DNA of 8,333 nt from Bacillota bacterium (GCA_023409835.1 JAEYQV010000054.1:1-8333), one strand, 5' to 3'; counted from the stretch's first letter, positions 1-6,734 are shown. Notes: generated by a model not told the origin, from the letters alone. Made by a program: numbers and translations.

Positions 1-4
1 GACT

Positions 5-54
5 GTGAGAACTAGATTTTCACAAGTTTGAATTTGTGTATAAGCCCAAATTCA
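5..54. promoter_or_regulatory. Two short inverted repeats in the leader of the MBOAT gene
   Basis: Positions 5-11 and 17-23 can pair over 7 bases (GTGAGAA with TTTTCAC, one G-U pair, loop of 5). Separately, TGAATTTG at 29-36 is matched exactly by CAAATTCA at 47-54 with 10 bases between. Neither is followed by a T run, so neither looks like a terminator for a gene to the left. They could be an operator or an RNA hairpin in the leader of the MBOAT gene. No convincing promoter was seen in the 82 bases before the start. The function is a guess. Confidence 0.3.
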
Positions 55-71
55 CGGATTTCTGAAAGAAC

Positions 72-75
72 GGAG
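72..75 (+). promoter_or_regulatory. Ribosome binding site deciding the MBOAT start
   Basis: GGAG sits 7 bases before the ATG at 83. The in-frame TTG at 77 is only one base from it, too close to be used, so translation most likely starts at 83. Confidence 0.6.
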
Positions 76-82
76 ATTGTTT

Positions 83-1675
83 ATGCTTTTTACGTCATAT
101 CGATTCATACTATTTCTGGTGATAACAGTGACCGTATACTATCTGATCCCAAAAAAGTACCAATGGATGCTGTTATTGCTGGCAAGCTATGTGTTTTACT
201 TGTTTTCCGGCCCGGTATATCTTATCTATATCCTGGCAACGACCCTGTCAACCTATTATGCAAGCCGGAGAATGGACCTTCTTCAGAACCGTCAGGCGGT
301 TTATCTGAAGGAGAAGAAGGAGGAGCTTTCCAGAGAAGAACGGAAGGCTTATAAGGCCAAGATGAAAGGAAAGCAGAGAAAATGGCTGATCCTGTGTCTA
401 TTATTCAATTTTGGTATTCTGGCAGTATTGAAGTACTCGGATTTTACGATCTATAATATCAATTCGGTTTTCGATTTGTTCAAGATGGATACACAGCTGC
501 CGATGCTTGGTTTTGTCCTGCCCCTCGGTATATCCTTCTATATCTTCCAAACCATGGGATATATCATTGACATATACCGTGATAAATACCCCGCCGAGAA
601 GAATCCCTTTAAGCTGGCATTATTTATATCGTTTTTTCCGCAGCTGATCCAGGGACCGATCAGCCGTTTTGATGATTTGAAGGAAACGTTATTTTGTACA
701 CATACCTATAATTCCAGGAACATATCCTTCGGACTGCAGAGAATTCTTTGGGGCTTCTTTAAGAAGCTTGTGATTGCAGACCGACTTTTTATAGCTGTCA
801 GCACCATAGTCCATCAGCCGGAGGAATATCAGGGAGTCTATGTCCTGATCGGTATGTTTTTCTATGCGATTGAGCTGTATGCTGACTTTACCGGAGGCAT
901 TGATATCGCCATTGGTGTGGCGGAGCTGTTGGGAATCCGCCTGAAGGAGAACTTTGAGAGACCGTATTTCTCTAAATCCATCACGGAGTACTGGAGAAGA
1001 TGGCATATCACCCTGGGCACCTGGTTTAAGGATTATATGTTTTATCCGATCTCCGTCAGTAAGACCATGCTGAACCTGTCAAAGAAATGCAGGGCAAAGT
1101 TTGGAGATGAGATCGGTAAGAGAATACCGGTCTATATTGCCACGATTATCGTATGGTTTACAACTGGGTTTTGGCATGGAGCTGCCTGGCATTTTATTGT
1201 CTGGGGATTGTTAAATTGCCTGGTGATTCTGGTTTCTCAGGAATGTATTCCGTTGTATAATAAATTTCACGAGAGATTTAAGGTAGGACATACCTTCTGG
1301 TACCGGGCATTTCAGGTGATCAGAACCTTTTGGCTGATGAGTTTTCTAAGAACCCTTGATTGCTATGTCAATGTGAGAACAACCTTCCGTATGTACGGAA
1401 CCATCTTTACAAAATGGAATCTTCCTGAGCTGTTCCGGGGAGGTCTTATGCAGCTGGGGCTTACGATTGCGGACTATGTAGTATTAATACTGGCGGTTTC
1501 CTTACTGCTTGTGGTCAGCCTGCAATCAAGAGATGGAAGTATGAGGGAAAAGCTGGCCGGACGGCATCTGCTGCTTCGTTACACCGCCTACTTTGTCCTG
1601 TTCCTGGCGGTATTATTATTCGGAGCCTACGGGATCGGCTATGACTCGAACCAGTTTATCTACAGCAGGTTCTAA
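83..1675 (+). CDS. MBOAT family membrane-bound O-acyltransferase (AlgI/DltB-like)
   Basis: This is a polytopic membrane enzyme of 530 residues with roughly 10-12 hydrophobic segments and one strongly charged loop (about residues 62-103). The family moves acyl groups across the cytoplasmic membrane onto surface or secreted polymers such as alginate, teichoic acids or other glycans. Visible family marks are a GxxxPLGISFY-type segment, the FFPQLIQGPI motif, EYWRRWH with His308, and GFWHGAAWH with His365, the expected catalytic histidine, and His370. The C terminus ends GYDSNQFIYSRF, the position where relatives usually have a GYD...FIYF-type ending. The ATG at 83 is chosen over TTG 77 because of ribosome binding site spacing. 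The SGNH-type partner gene follows after 16 bases, the usual MBOAT/SGNH pairing. No dltA or dltC is adjacent, so D-alanylation is not supported; O-acetylation of a surface polysaccharide is the likelier inference. Confidence 0.92.
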   Translation: MLFTSYRFILFLVITVTVYYLIPKKYQWMLLLLASYVFYLFSGPVYLIYILATTLSTYYASRRMDLLQNRQAVYLKEKKEELSREERKAYKAKMKGKQRKWLILCLLFNFGILAVLKYSDFTIYNINSVFDLFKMDTQLPMLGFVLPLGISFYIFQTMGYIIDIYRDKYPAEKNPFKLALFISFFPQLIQGPISRFDDLKETLFCTHTYNSRNISFGLQRILWGFFKKLVIADRLFIAVSTIVHQPEEYQGVYVLIGMFFYAIELYADFTGGIDIAIGVAELLGIRLKENFERPYFSKSITEYWRRWHITLGTWFKDYMFYPISVSKTMLNLSKKCRAKFGDEIGKRIPVYIATIIVWFTTGFWHGAAWHFIVWGLLNCLVILVSQECIPLYNKFHERFKVGHTFWYRAFQVIRTFWLMSFLRTLDCYVNVRTTFRMYGTIFTKWNLPELFRGGLMQLGLTIADYVVLILAVSLLLVVSLQSRDGSMREKLAGRHLLLRYTAYFVLFLAVLLFGAYGIGYDSNQFIYSRF

Positions 1676-1691
1676 GAAAGGTTATGAAAGC

Positions 1692-2777
1692 ATGAAGAAA
1701 AAATTACTGATTAATATAGCAGCAATCTGCTTCCTCATAGTTTTCCTTGTATTTCTGCAGAGATTACTGATGCCGAAGTATATGACGGAGATTCATGAAG
1801 GCAGCATGATTGAAGAATACTATGATGAAGTGAAACAACATGATGTGATCTTTATCGGAGATTGTGAGGTGTTCTCCAATATCTCACCGGTCACACTATG
1901 GGAGAAATACGGCATCACCAGCTACATCAGGGGAAGTGCTCAGCAATTGGTCTGGCAGAGCTATTACCTGCTGGAGGACACCCTGACCTATGAAAAGCCG
2001 AAGGCTGTTGTATTTAATGTTCTAGCTTTAAAGTATAACGAGCCTCAGAAGGAAGCCTACAACCGTCTCACCTTGGATGGGATGAAGCTGTCCAAAGCGA
2101 AAATCGGAGCGATTAAGGCTTCCATGATGCCGAACGAGGATCTGATTACCTACATCTTTCCGCTTCTAAGATATCATTCCAGATGGAATGCATTGACGGG
2201 GGAGGATTTTAAATACCTGTTCCAAAAGGATACGATCACTCATAATGGATACCTGATGCGCATAGATACCAAACCGGTTACGATTATTCCGGAGGGAAGA
2301 AAGCTTCCGGATTACCGCTTCGGCGACAACGCTTATGCCTACCTGGATAAGATAACGAAGCTTTGCAAGGAGAATGACATCCAACTTATTTTAATCAAAT
2401 CACCCAGTGTTTATCCTCATTGGTATGAGGAATGGGACCAGCAGATGGTGGATTATGCCAAGGAGAATGATCTTACCTATATTAATTTCCTGAAGGATAC
2501 GGATAAGATGGGGATAGATTATACCACCGACACCTATGATGCCGGTCTGCATCTTAATCTGTCAGGAGCAGAGAAATTCTCGGATTACTTCGGCAGGCTG
2601 CTCAGCGAGGAATATGGACTTGAGGATCACAGACAGGATCCGGAGCTAACGAAGATCTGGGAGGATAAAATCGACTTCTACTATGAGATGAAGGCCGATC
2701 AGGAGAGGGAGCTGAAGGAATTCGGTTATCTGAAGAGCTATGGTGCCGCGGTCCAGACTTCGGAGTTAGAGGAATAA
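1692..2777 (+). CDS. Membrane-anchored SGNH-hydrolase-like partner of the MBOAT acyltransferase
   Basis: The protein has 361 residues. A short basic N terminus and one hydrophobic stretch (about residues 5-27) predict a signal anchor with the rest outside the membrane. The body resembles DltD/AlgJ-like SGNH proteins: a FIGDCE block at residues 54-59, where the usual nucleophile Ser is replaced by Cys58, and a late DAGLH block with Asp283 and His287 at the expected catalytic Asp/His site, followed by LNLSGAEKF. Such partners accept or hand on acyl groups delivered by the MBOAT protein. The start at 1692 is preferred because AAAGG at 1677-1681 lies 10 bases upstream and the anchor begins there. 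Extending upstream to 1593 would overlap the MBOAT gene in another frame and add non-membrane sequence. No terminator was seen after it; a tandem repeat array begins 3 bases after the stop. Family confidence is good, substrate is unknown. Confidence 0.85.
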   Translation: MKKKLLINIAAICFLIVFLVFLQRLLMPKYMTEIHEGSMIEEYYDEVKQHDVIFIGDCEVFSNISPVTLWEKYGITSYIRGSAQQLVWQSYYLLEDTLTYEKPKAVVFNVLALKYNEPQKEAYNRLTLDGMKLSKAKIGAIKASMMPNEDLITYIFPLLRYHSRWNALTGEDFKYLFQKDTITHNGYLMRIDTKPVTIIPEGRKLPDYRFGDNAYAYLDKITKLCKENDIQLILIKSPSVYPHWYEEWDQQMVDYAKENDLTYINFLKDTDKMGIDYTTDTYDAGLHLNLSGAEKFSDYFGRLLSEEYGLEDHRQDPELTKIWEDKIDFYYEMKADQERELKEFGYLKSYGAAVQTSELEE

Positions 2778-2780
2778 TAC

Positions 2781-2921
2781 TTTCACCGTACGAAGAAACT
2801 AACCGGAAAAGCTTTCATCGGACGAAGGAGTAAACCGGATAGTTTTCACCGTACGAAGAAACTAACCGGAAAAGCTTTCATCGGACGACGAAATTAACCG
2901 AATAGCTTTCTGCGCGAAATT
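2781..2921. repeat. Tandem array of 31-32-base units, about 4.5 copies
   Basis: Each unit begins TTTCA(C/T)CG and ends near AACCGGA(A/T)AG. Units lie at 2781-2812 (32 bases), 2813-2843 (31), 2844-2875 (32) and 2876-2906 (31), with a partial fifth at 2907-2921. Units 1 and 3 are identical; units 2 and 4 agree at 25 of 31 positions. Bases 2781-2825 therefore recur exactly at 2844-2888, a 63-base higher-order period of the form A-B-A-B'. The A/B junction holds the palindromic core AAAGCTTT inside a CCG...CGG frame. The length is not a multiple of three, and there is no spacer diversity, so neither coding repeats nor CRISPR fit. The array is wholly intergenic, starting 3 bases after the SGNH gene stop. 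Confidence 0.9.
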
Positions 2922-2935
2922 CACTTGCATATAAT
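2907..2935 (+). promoter_or_regulatory. Candidate promoter for the lipoprotein gene
   Basis: A perfect TATAAT at 2930-2935 has the weak -35 candidate TTTCTG at 2907-2912, giving a 17-base spacer. The -35 lies in the partial last unit of the tandem array. The start codon is 115 bases further on, so the leader would be long. It rests mainly on the -10 match. Confidence 0.4.
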
Positions 2936-2984
2936 AAATATATTTTGAATTAGTGCAGAGAGTCAGGGGTAAGATGCATTAGGA

Positions 2985-3000
2985 AAGTAAATTTTTACTT
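2985..3000. promoter_or_regulatory. Perfect inverted repeat, possible operator
   Basis: AAGTAAA at 2985-2991 and TTTACTT at 2994-3000 form a perfect 7-base inverted repeat with a 2-base centre, 50 bases before the lipoprotein start. The size and symmetry suit a dimeric regulator site, but the region is AT-rich and a chance match is possible. Confidence 0.3.
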
Positions 3001-3040
3001 AATAGTATATAGTTTATCAGCCGTAAATCAGCGGCAGAAT

Positions 3041-3044
3041 GGAG
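3041..3044 (+). promoter_or_regulatory. Ribosome binding site deciding the lipoprotein start
   Basis: GGAG lies 6 bases before the ATG at 3051. It also overlaps the codons just after the alternative in-frame ATG at 3039, which has no site of its own. This favours 3051. Confidence 0.65.
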
Positions 3045-3050
3045 AATCAT

Positions 3051-3617
3051 ATGAAAAAGTTATTGATATGTATCATGGCAGCATTACTTCTGACCGGTTG
3101 TGGCTCTAAGAATCCGGCAGATAATTCTGAAGATCAGAGTAAAACGAAGCAGGGGACAGAGGAGAATGCAGCGAAGGAAGCTACCTCCAAGGATGTGGTA
3201 AAGCCGGCACCGGGCTTCGAATTTGATTATAATGGGACAGCAATTCAGATGAACACGGATGCGACCTCCGTTTTGAAAGCCTTGGGTGATCCGCAGGATT
3301 ATTTTGAAGCAAAAAGCTGCGCCTTTGACGGTATGGACAAAACCTATTACTACAGCGGTATTGAGTTAACTACTTATCCTAACGGAGATAAGGATTATAT
3401 CTCCTCCCTATATTTCAAGGATGATTCCGTAAGTACTAAGGAAGGAATCTACATTGGTTCGACTCTGGAGGAGATGCTGGCAGCCTACGGTGACGATTAT
3501 AAGGGTGAGAACGGATCCTATACTTATACCAAAGGGGAGTCCTCCCTAATGTTTATTGTGGAAAATGATGAGGTTACATCGATTACCTATCTGGCTGTGG
3601 TCGAGGGATTACAGTAA
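3051..3617 (+). CDS. Small secreted lipoprotein with two similar C-terminal halves
   Basis: The protein has 188 residues. It opens with MKK, a hydrophobic core and the lipobox LTGC (Cys17), so it should be lipid-modified and held on the outer face of the membrane. Residues 18-54 are a charged, low-complexity linker rich in Lys, Glu, Asp, Ser, Thr and Ala. The rest is a compact domain of about 130 residues in two related parts. The first has VLKALGDP (74-81), then a YYY strand and DYISSLYF (115-122). The second has IGSTLEEMLAAYGDD (135-149), then SYTYT and a strand ending VTSITYL. This pattern recalls small periplasmic-type folds of the BamE or BLIP kind, but I do not recognise the family and give no function. 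It stands alone between a candidate promoter and a strong terminator. Confidence 0.85.
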   Translation: MKKLLICIMAALLLTGCGSKNPADNSEDQSKTKQGTEENAAKEATSKDVVKPAPGFEFDYNGTAIQMNTDATSVLKALGDPQDYFEAKSCAFDGMDKTYYYSGIELTTYPNGDKDYISSLYFKDDSVSTKEGIYIGSTLEEMLAAYGDDYKGENGSYTYTKGESSLMFIVENDEVTSITYLAVVEGLQ

Positions 3618-3633
3618 AGAATATGCTTTTGTG

Positions 3634-3676
3634 GCAGCTTTGGCTTTGGAATACTCAAGGTCGGAGCTGCTTTTTT
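3634..3676 (+). terminator. Intrinsic terminator after the lipoprotein gene
   Basis: GCAGCT at 3634-3639 pairs with AGCTGC at 3665-3670, and pairing continues inward for about ten more base pairs, including several G-U pairs. A run of six T follows at 3671-3676. The wobble pairs are favourable only in the + strand transcript, which fixes its direction. It begins 16 bases after the stop. Confidence 0.88.
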
Positions 3677-3711
3677 GATGCTACACTTCCACAGGTACAG
3701 GGAATAATCTT

Positions 3712-3743
3712 TTGATCAGGGGTTAACCTAAGCTTAAATAAGC
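3712..3743 (+). promoter_or_regulatory. Possible promoter and small palindromes before the alcohol dehydrogenase
   Basis: TTGATC at 3712-3717 (4 of 6 to the -35 consensus) is followed after 17 bases by TAAATA (3 of 6). Within the interval is GGTTAACC at 3721-3728, and GCTTA-AA-TAAGC at 3732-3743 covers the -10 candidate. The palindromes could be operator sites. A terminator lies just upstream, so a promoter is expected here, but the match is modest. Confidence 0.35.
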
Positions 3744-3764
3744 ATAGGAAAGGATGCTGCTCAA

Positions 3765-4892
3765 ATGAAGGCATTGGTATACGAAGGTATAAAAAAAGTA
3801 AAATTATCAGAGGTGGAGGATGCGAGGATAAGGAAAGCGGATGATATCATTGTCAGAGTTACGATGACTGCAATCTGCGGTTCTGACCTGCATCTGTATC
3901 ACGGATTTGTTCCGAATATGCCCAAGGGTTTTATCCTGGGACATGAGACCATGGGCATCGTGGAAGAGGCTGGCCCTGAGGTTACGAAGGTAAGGAAAGG
4001 AGATCGGATCATCGTTCCGTTTCCGATTGCCTGCGGACATTGCTGGTTCTGTGAACATGAATACTGGAGCCAGTGTGACAATTCCAATTCCTATGGGGAA
4101 TGTGGAGGTATCTTCGGCTATAGTAACACCTATGGCGGGTATGACGGCGGACAGGCCGAGTATCTTAGAGTTCCTTATGCCAATGTGGGGCCGGTAATGG
4201 TCCCGGAGGAGCTTAAGGATGAACAGGCATTATTCCTTACCGATGTACTTCCAACCGCTTACTGGGGAGTAGAGAACGGAGGTGTTAAGCAAGGAGACAC
4301 CGTCATAATCCTGGGCTGTGGTCCGATCGGACTGACAGCCATCAAATGGTCCTTCCTGGCCGGAGCGAAGCGTGTAATTGCAGTGGATTATATTGAATAT
4401 CGTCTGAAGCATGCCAAAACCTATGGTGCAGAGGTTGTTAATTTTGAAGACTATGATGACACCGGTGAATATCTCCATGAAATAACCCATGGAGGTGCAG
4501 ATGTGGTATTGGACTGTGTCGGATTGGATGGCAAGGCATCTAATCTGGAAAAGGTAGAGACGCTGCTAAGACTTCAGGGTGGTTCCAAATCAGCCATAGA
4601 AATGGCTGCAAAAGCAGTCAGAAAATGCGGAACCGTTGTACTGATTGGGGTATATGGCACCAGGTATAACCTGTTTCCGCTGGGGGATTTCTTCTCCAGA
4701 AATGTTACTCTCAAGATGGGGCAGTGCCCTGTTCATCGCTATGTACAGCCGATCCTTGAGCAGATTAAGTCAGGTAAATTCGACCCGACGGATATTATCA
4801 CTCATAGGGTTCCCTTGGAGCAGGGGCCCCAAGCCTATAAGATCTTTGATAAGAAGGAAGATAACTGCATCAAAGTTATTTTACAGCCATAA
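3765..4892 (+). CDS. Zinc-dependent alcohol dehydrogenase, formaldehyde-dehydrogenase-like
   Basis: This 375-residue protein is a medium-chain dehydrogenase, expected to be a cytoplasmic NAD(P)-dependent oxidoreductase acting on an alcohol or aldehyde. Catalytic zinc ligands are visible as Cys38 (ICGSDLH) and His60-Glu61 (GHETMG), with Asp160 (TDVLPTAYWG) at the usual last-ligand region. The structural zinc site is complete: Cys90, Cys93, Cys96 and Cys104. The nucleotide fold shows GCGPIG at 184-189 and an acidic residue, Asp, in VDY at the end of the second strand, which suggests NAD. An extra segment around DGKASNLEKVETLLRL and the GQCPVHRY block match the formaldehyde-dehydrogenase-like subgroup rather than plain sorbitol or threonine dehydrogenases. 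AGGAAAGGA at 3746-3754 supports the start. It appears monocistronic, with hairpins on both sides. The substrate cannot be told from sequence. Confidence 0.93.
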   Translation: MKALVYEGIKKVKLSEVEDARIRKADDIIVRVTMTAICGSDLHLYHGFVPNMPKGFILGHETMGIVEEAGPEVTKVRKGDRIIVPFPIACGHCWFCEHEYWSQCDNSNSYGECGGIFGYSNTYGGYDGGQAEYLRVPYANVGPVMVPEELKDEQALFLTDVLPTAYWGVENGGVKQGDTVIILGCGPIGLTAIKWSFLAGAKRVIAVDYIEYRLKHAKTYGAEVVNFEDYDDTGEYLHEITHGGADVVLDCVGLDGKASNLEKVETLLRLQGGSKSAIEMAAKAVRKCGTVVLIGVYGTRYNLFPLGDFFSRNVTLKMGQCPVHRYVQPILEQIKSGKFDPTDIITHRVPLEQGPQAYKIFDKKEDNCIKVILQP

Positions 4893-4924
4893 GATAGGAA
4901 CCGGTAGAATACACTATGATTACT

Positions 4925-4958
4925 AAACCGGAGCGGGAGAGATTTCTCGCTCCGGTTT
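4925..4958 (+). terminator. Terminator-like GC-rich hairpin after the alcohol dehydrogenase
   Basis: AAACCGGAGCG at 4925-4935 and CGCTCCGGTTT at 4948-4958 form a perfect 11-base stem with a 12-base loop. Only three T are at the right end, all inside the stem, and three A at the left, so it is a weak or possibly two-way terminator. It starts 32 bases after the stop codon. Confidence 0.65.
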
Positions 4959-5048
4959 GCAGTGCGCCTGGCGACACACATTTCCAAAAGCAATGCAGAA
5001 TATGGTTACCGGTTAAGGATGTAGCATATAAAATGATAGAGAGCTTAA

Positions 5049-5264
5049 GTAATCGGGTATGGTAAAGACGGTAAGCAGAAAGAATGGAACGGATCGCCGT
5101 AAGATTATTCAGTAGACAAATATTATGCTTTTCATTATAATAGTACGGTATCGGAGAAGAAATGGGCTGAAAGGAAGGAGGAGGAAGATTATATTTCCGA
5201 AGGGTATCGAAAGGAATTGCAGGACTGTGGACCTGAGGATCCGAAGAAATATGATATTCCATGA
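5049..5264 (+). pseudogene. Possible decayed small gene between the dehydrogenase and the rRNA methyltransferase
   Basis: One frame reads through protein-like sequence broken by a single TAA at 5100-5102. Before it is a short stretch containing GYGKDGKQKEW; after it are 53 codons ending KKYDIP with TGA at 5262-5264. The second part has no ATG, GTG or TTG upstream of its body, so it cannot be a normal gene alone. A neighbouring frame just upstream also reads acceptably (VKDVAYKMIESLS, from about 5015), which hints at a frameshift as well. Composition is rich in Lys, Glu, Tyr and Asp with few improbable residues. This may be the remains of a small protein, but it is short, matches no family I recognise, and overlaps a good promoter. 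The rest of the 378-base gap (4893-5270) holds only the hairpin at 4925 and that promoter. Confidence 0.25.
5113..5141 (+). promoter_or_regulatory. Strong sigma-A type promoter before the rRNA methyltransferase
   Basis: TAGACA at 5113-5118 (5 of 6 to TTGACA) and a perfect TATAAT at 5136-5141 are separated by exactly 17 bases. This is the best promoter match in the window. It predicts a transcript start near 5148 and a leader of about 120 bases before the methyltransferase. Confidence 0.7.
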
Positions 5265-5274
5265 ACATAGATGA
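5251..5274 (+). other. Seven-codon leader reading frame overlapping the methyltransferase start
   Basis: ATG at 5251 opens a 7-codon frame (MIFHEHR) whose TGA at 5272-5274 overlaps the methyltransferase ATG at 5271 as ATGA. A GAGGA at 5235-5239 lies 11 bases before it, rather far. Coupled translation through this frame could explain why the methyltransferase has no ribosome binding site of its own. The reading frame is certain; its use is speculative. Confidence 0.25.
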
Positions 5275-6674
5275 AAAAAGGACAGGTATATGAAGGGATA
5301 GTTAATAGAGTGGATTTTCCCAATAAGGGGAGACTTGAGCTGGAGGGGGAGAGGGCTGTTGTAAAAAATGCACTGCCCGGTCAGAGAATCAGCTTTGCTG
5401 TTACGAAGAATCGAAATGGGAAGGCAGAGGGCAGACTGCTTCAGGTTCTTGAACAATCACCGTTAGAGACCAGATCCGGTGCTTGCAGAAGCTTCGGAGA
5501 CTGTGGAGGCTGCAGCTATCAGACACTGCCCTATGACACCCAGCTAATGATAAAGAAGGAGCAGGTGAAACGGCTTCTGGATGAGGTGTGTACGAACTAT
5601 CTATTTGAAGGAATTCTTGGAAGCCCGGTTGAATGGGGTTACCGAAATAAGATGGAATTCTCCTTCGGAGATGAATATAAAGACGGGCCGCTGTCCTTAG
5701 GACTCCATAAGAAGGGGAGCTTCCACGATATTATTACCGTGGAGGATTGTGCCATAGTGGATCAGGATTATAACAAAATATTAGCCTGTGTTTTAGATTG
5801 CTGCACCAAGCAGGGACTGACTTATTTTCATAAGCTTTCCCACAAAGGGTATCTGAGACATCTGTTGGTACGAAAGGCAGTAAAAACGGGAGAAATTCTC
5901 ATTAATGTGATAACGACCACACAGGAAGCTGCGGTGGAGTTACAAGATAAAGAAGAAGCGATGGCTAAGCAGGAGTTCTGGAATACACTGGTTCAGCAGC
6001 TGCTGAAACTCAATCTGGAGGGAGCCATTACGGGGATTCTCCATACCTATAATGACAGTCCTGCAGATATTGTAAAGAGCGACCGAACGGAGCTGCTTTA
6101 TGGCCGTGATTATATCTATGAGGAGCTGTTAGGACTTAAATTTAAGATTACCACCTTCTCCTTCTTCCAGACGAATTCCCTGGGAGCCGAGGTTCTATAC
6201 TCCAAGGTGCGGGAATATGTCGGAGATACGAAGGAGAAGAATATCTTTGATCTCTATAGCGGAACCGGAACCATCGCCCAGCTCCTGGCTCCGGTAGCCG
6301 GTAAGGTAACCGGTGTTGAGATCGTTGAAGAAGCGGTGGAGGCAGCGAAGGAGAATGCAGCCTTAAACGGCCTGAACAATTGTGAATTCATCGCCGGGGA
6401 TGTCCTTAAGGTAGTGGATGAGCTGAAAAGTAAACCGGACATCATTGTACTAGATCCGCCGAGGGATGGAATCCACCCGAAGGCTCTGGACAAGATCATC
6501 GATTTTGGAGTGGATCGGATTATCTATGTATCCTGCAAGCCTACCTCCCTAGTCCGCGATCTGGAGGTGTTGCAGGCAAGAGGCTATCAGGTTGAGAAGG
6601 TATGTGCGGTGGACATGTTCCCGCAGACGGCGCATGTGGAGACGGTAGTATTAATGTCACGGGTTCAGAAATAG
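5271..6674 (+). CDS. rlmD: 23S rRNA (uracil-C5)-methyltransferase, RlmD/RlmCD type
   Basis: The protein has 467 residues, usual for the TrmA/RumA family, which methylates C5 of uracil in RNA with S-adenosylmethionine. An N-terminal TRAM RNA-binding domain covers about residues 1-60. The iron-sulfur cluster cysteines are complete: Cys72, Cys78, Cys81 (C-x5-CGGC) and Cys160 (VEDC). The methyltransferase domain shows DLYSGTGTI for cofactor binding, DPPRDG, the catalytic nucleophile Cys422 in YVSCKPTSL, and the family ending DMFPQTAHVETV with Glu457 as likely general base. In Gram-positives one such enzyme often modifies two 23S sites (U747 and U1939); which applies here cannot be read from sequence. 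A TAG directly before ATG 5271 excludes a longer start, and the TRAM domain begins at once. No ribosome binding site is visible. No terminator follows. Confidence 0.93.
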   Translation: MKKGQVYEGIVNRVDFPNKGRLELEGERAVVKNALPGQRISFAVTKNRNGKAEGRLLQVLEQSPLETRSGACRSFGDCGGCSYQTLPYDTQLMIKKEQVKRLLDEVCTNYLFEGILGSPVEWGYRNKMEFSFGDEYKDGPLSLGLHKKGSFHDIITVEDCAIVDQDYNKILACVLDCCTKQGLTYFHKLSHKGYLRHLLVRKAVKTGEILINVITTTQEAAVELQDKEEAMAKQEFWNTLVQQLLKLNLEGAITGILHTYNDSPADIVKSDRTELLYGRDYIYEELLGLKFKITTFSFFQTNSLGAEVLYSKVREYVGDTKEKNIFDLYSGTGTIAQLLAPVAGKVTGVEIVEEAVEAAKENAALNGLNNCEFIAGDVLKVVDELKSKPDIIVLDPPRDGIHPKALDKIIDFGVDRIIYVSCKPTSLVRDLEVLQARGYQVEKVCAVDMFPQTAHVETVVLMSRVQK

Positions 6675-6734
6675 AAGAATAGAAAAGACTGGAAAACATA
6701 GGGCATCCAGGCGTTGAAGGCTCGCTGATAAATG

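Noticed and set aside
28..354. 108-residue frame overlapping the start of the MBOAT gene
   Set aside because: Overlaps the well-supported MBOAT frame and encodes no membrane or domain features; a shadow frame.
1593..1691. N-terminal extension of the SGNH protein
   Set aside because: It would overlap the MBOAT C terminus and precede a clear signal anchor that begins at 1692.
83..2777. dltB-dltD naming of the pair
   Set aside because: No dltA or dltC nearby and the second protein has a Cys at the nucleophile site; D-alanine transfer is not supported.
2781..2921. CRISPR array
   Set aside because: Units abut one another with no unique spacers; neighbouring units are themselves similar, so it is a tandem repeat.
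4876..5268. 130-residue reading frame on the minus strand across the dehydrogenase-methyltransferase gap
   Set aside because: It runs through the hairpin at 4925-4958 and antisense to the strong promoter, has no ribosome binding site, and its product shows no recognisable domain or plausible composition.
5109..5456. 115-residue minus-strand reading frame overlapping the methyltransferase start
   Set aside because: Antisense to the conserved TRAM domain, without a ribosome binding site; a shadow frame.
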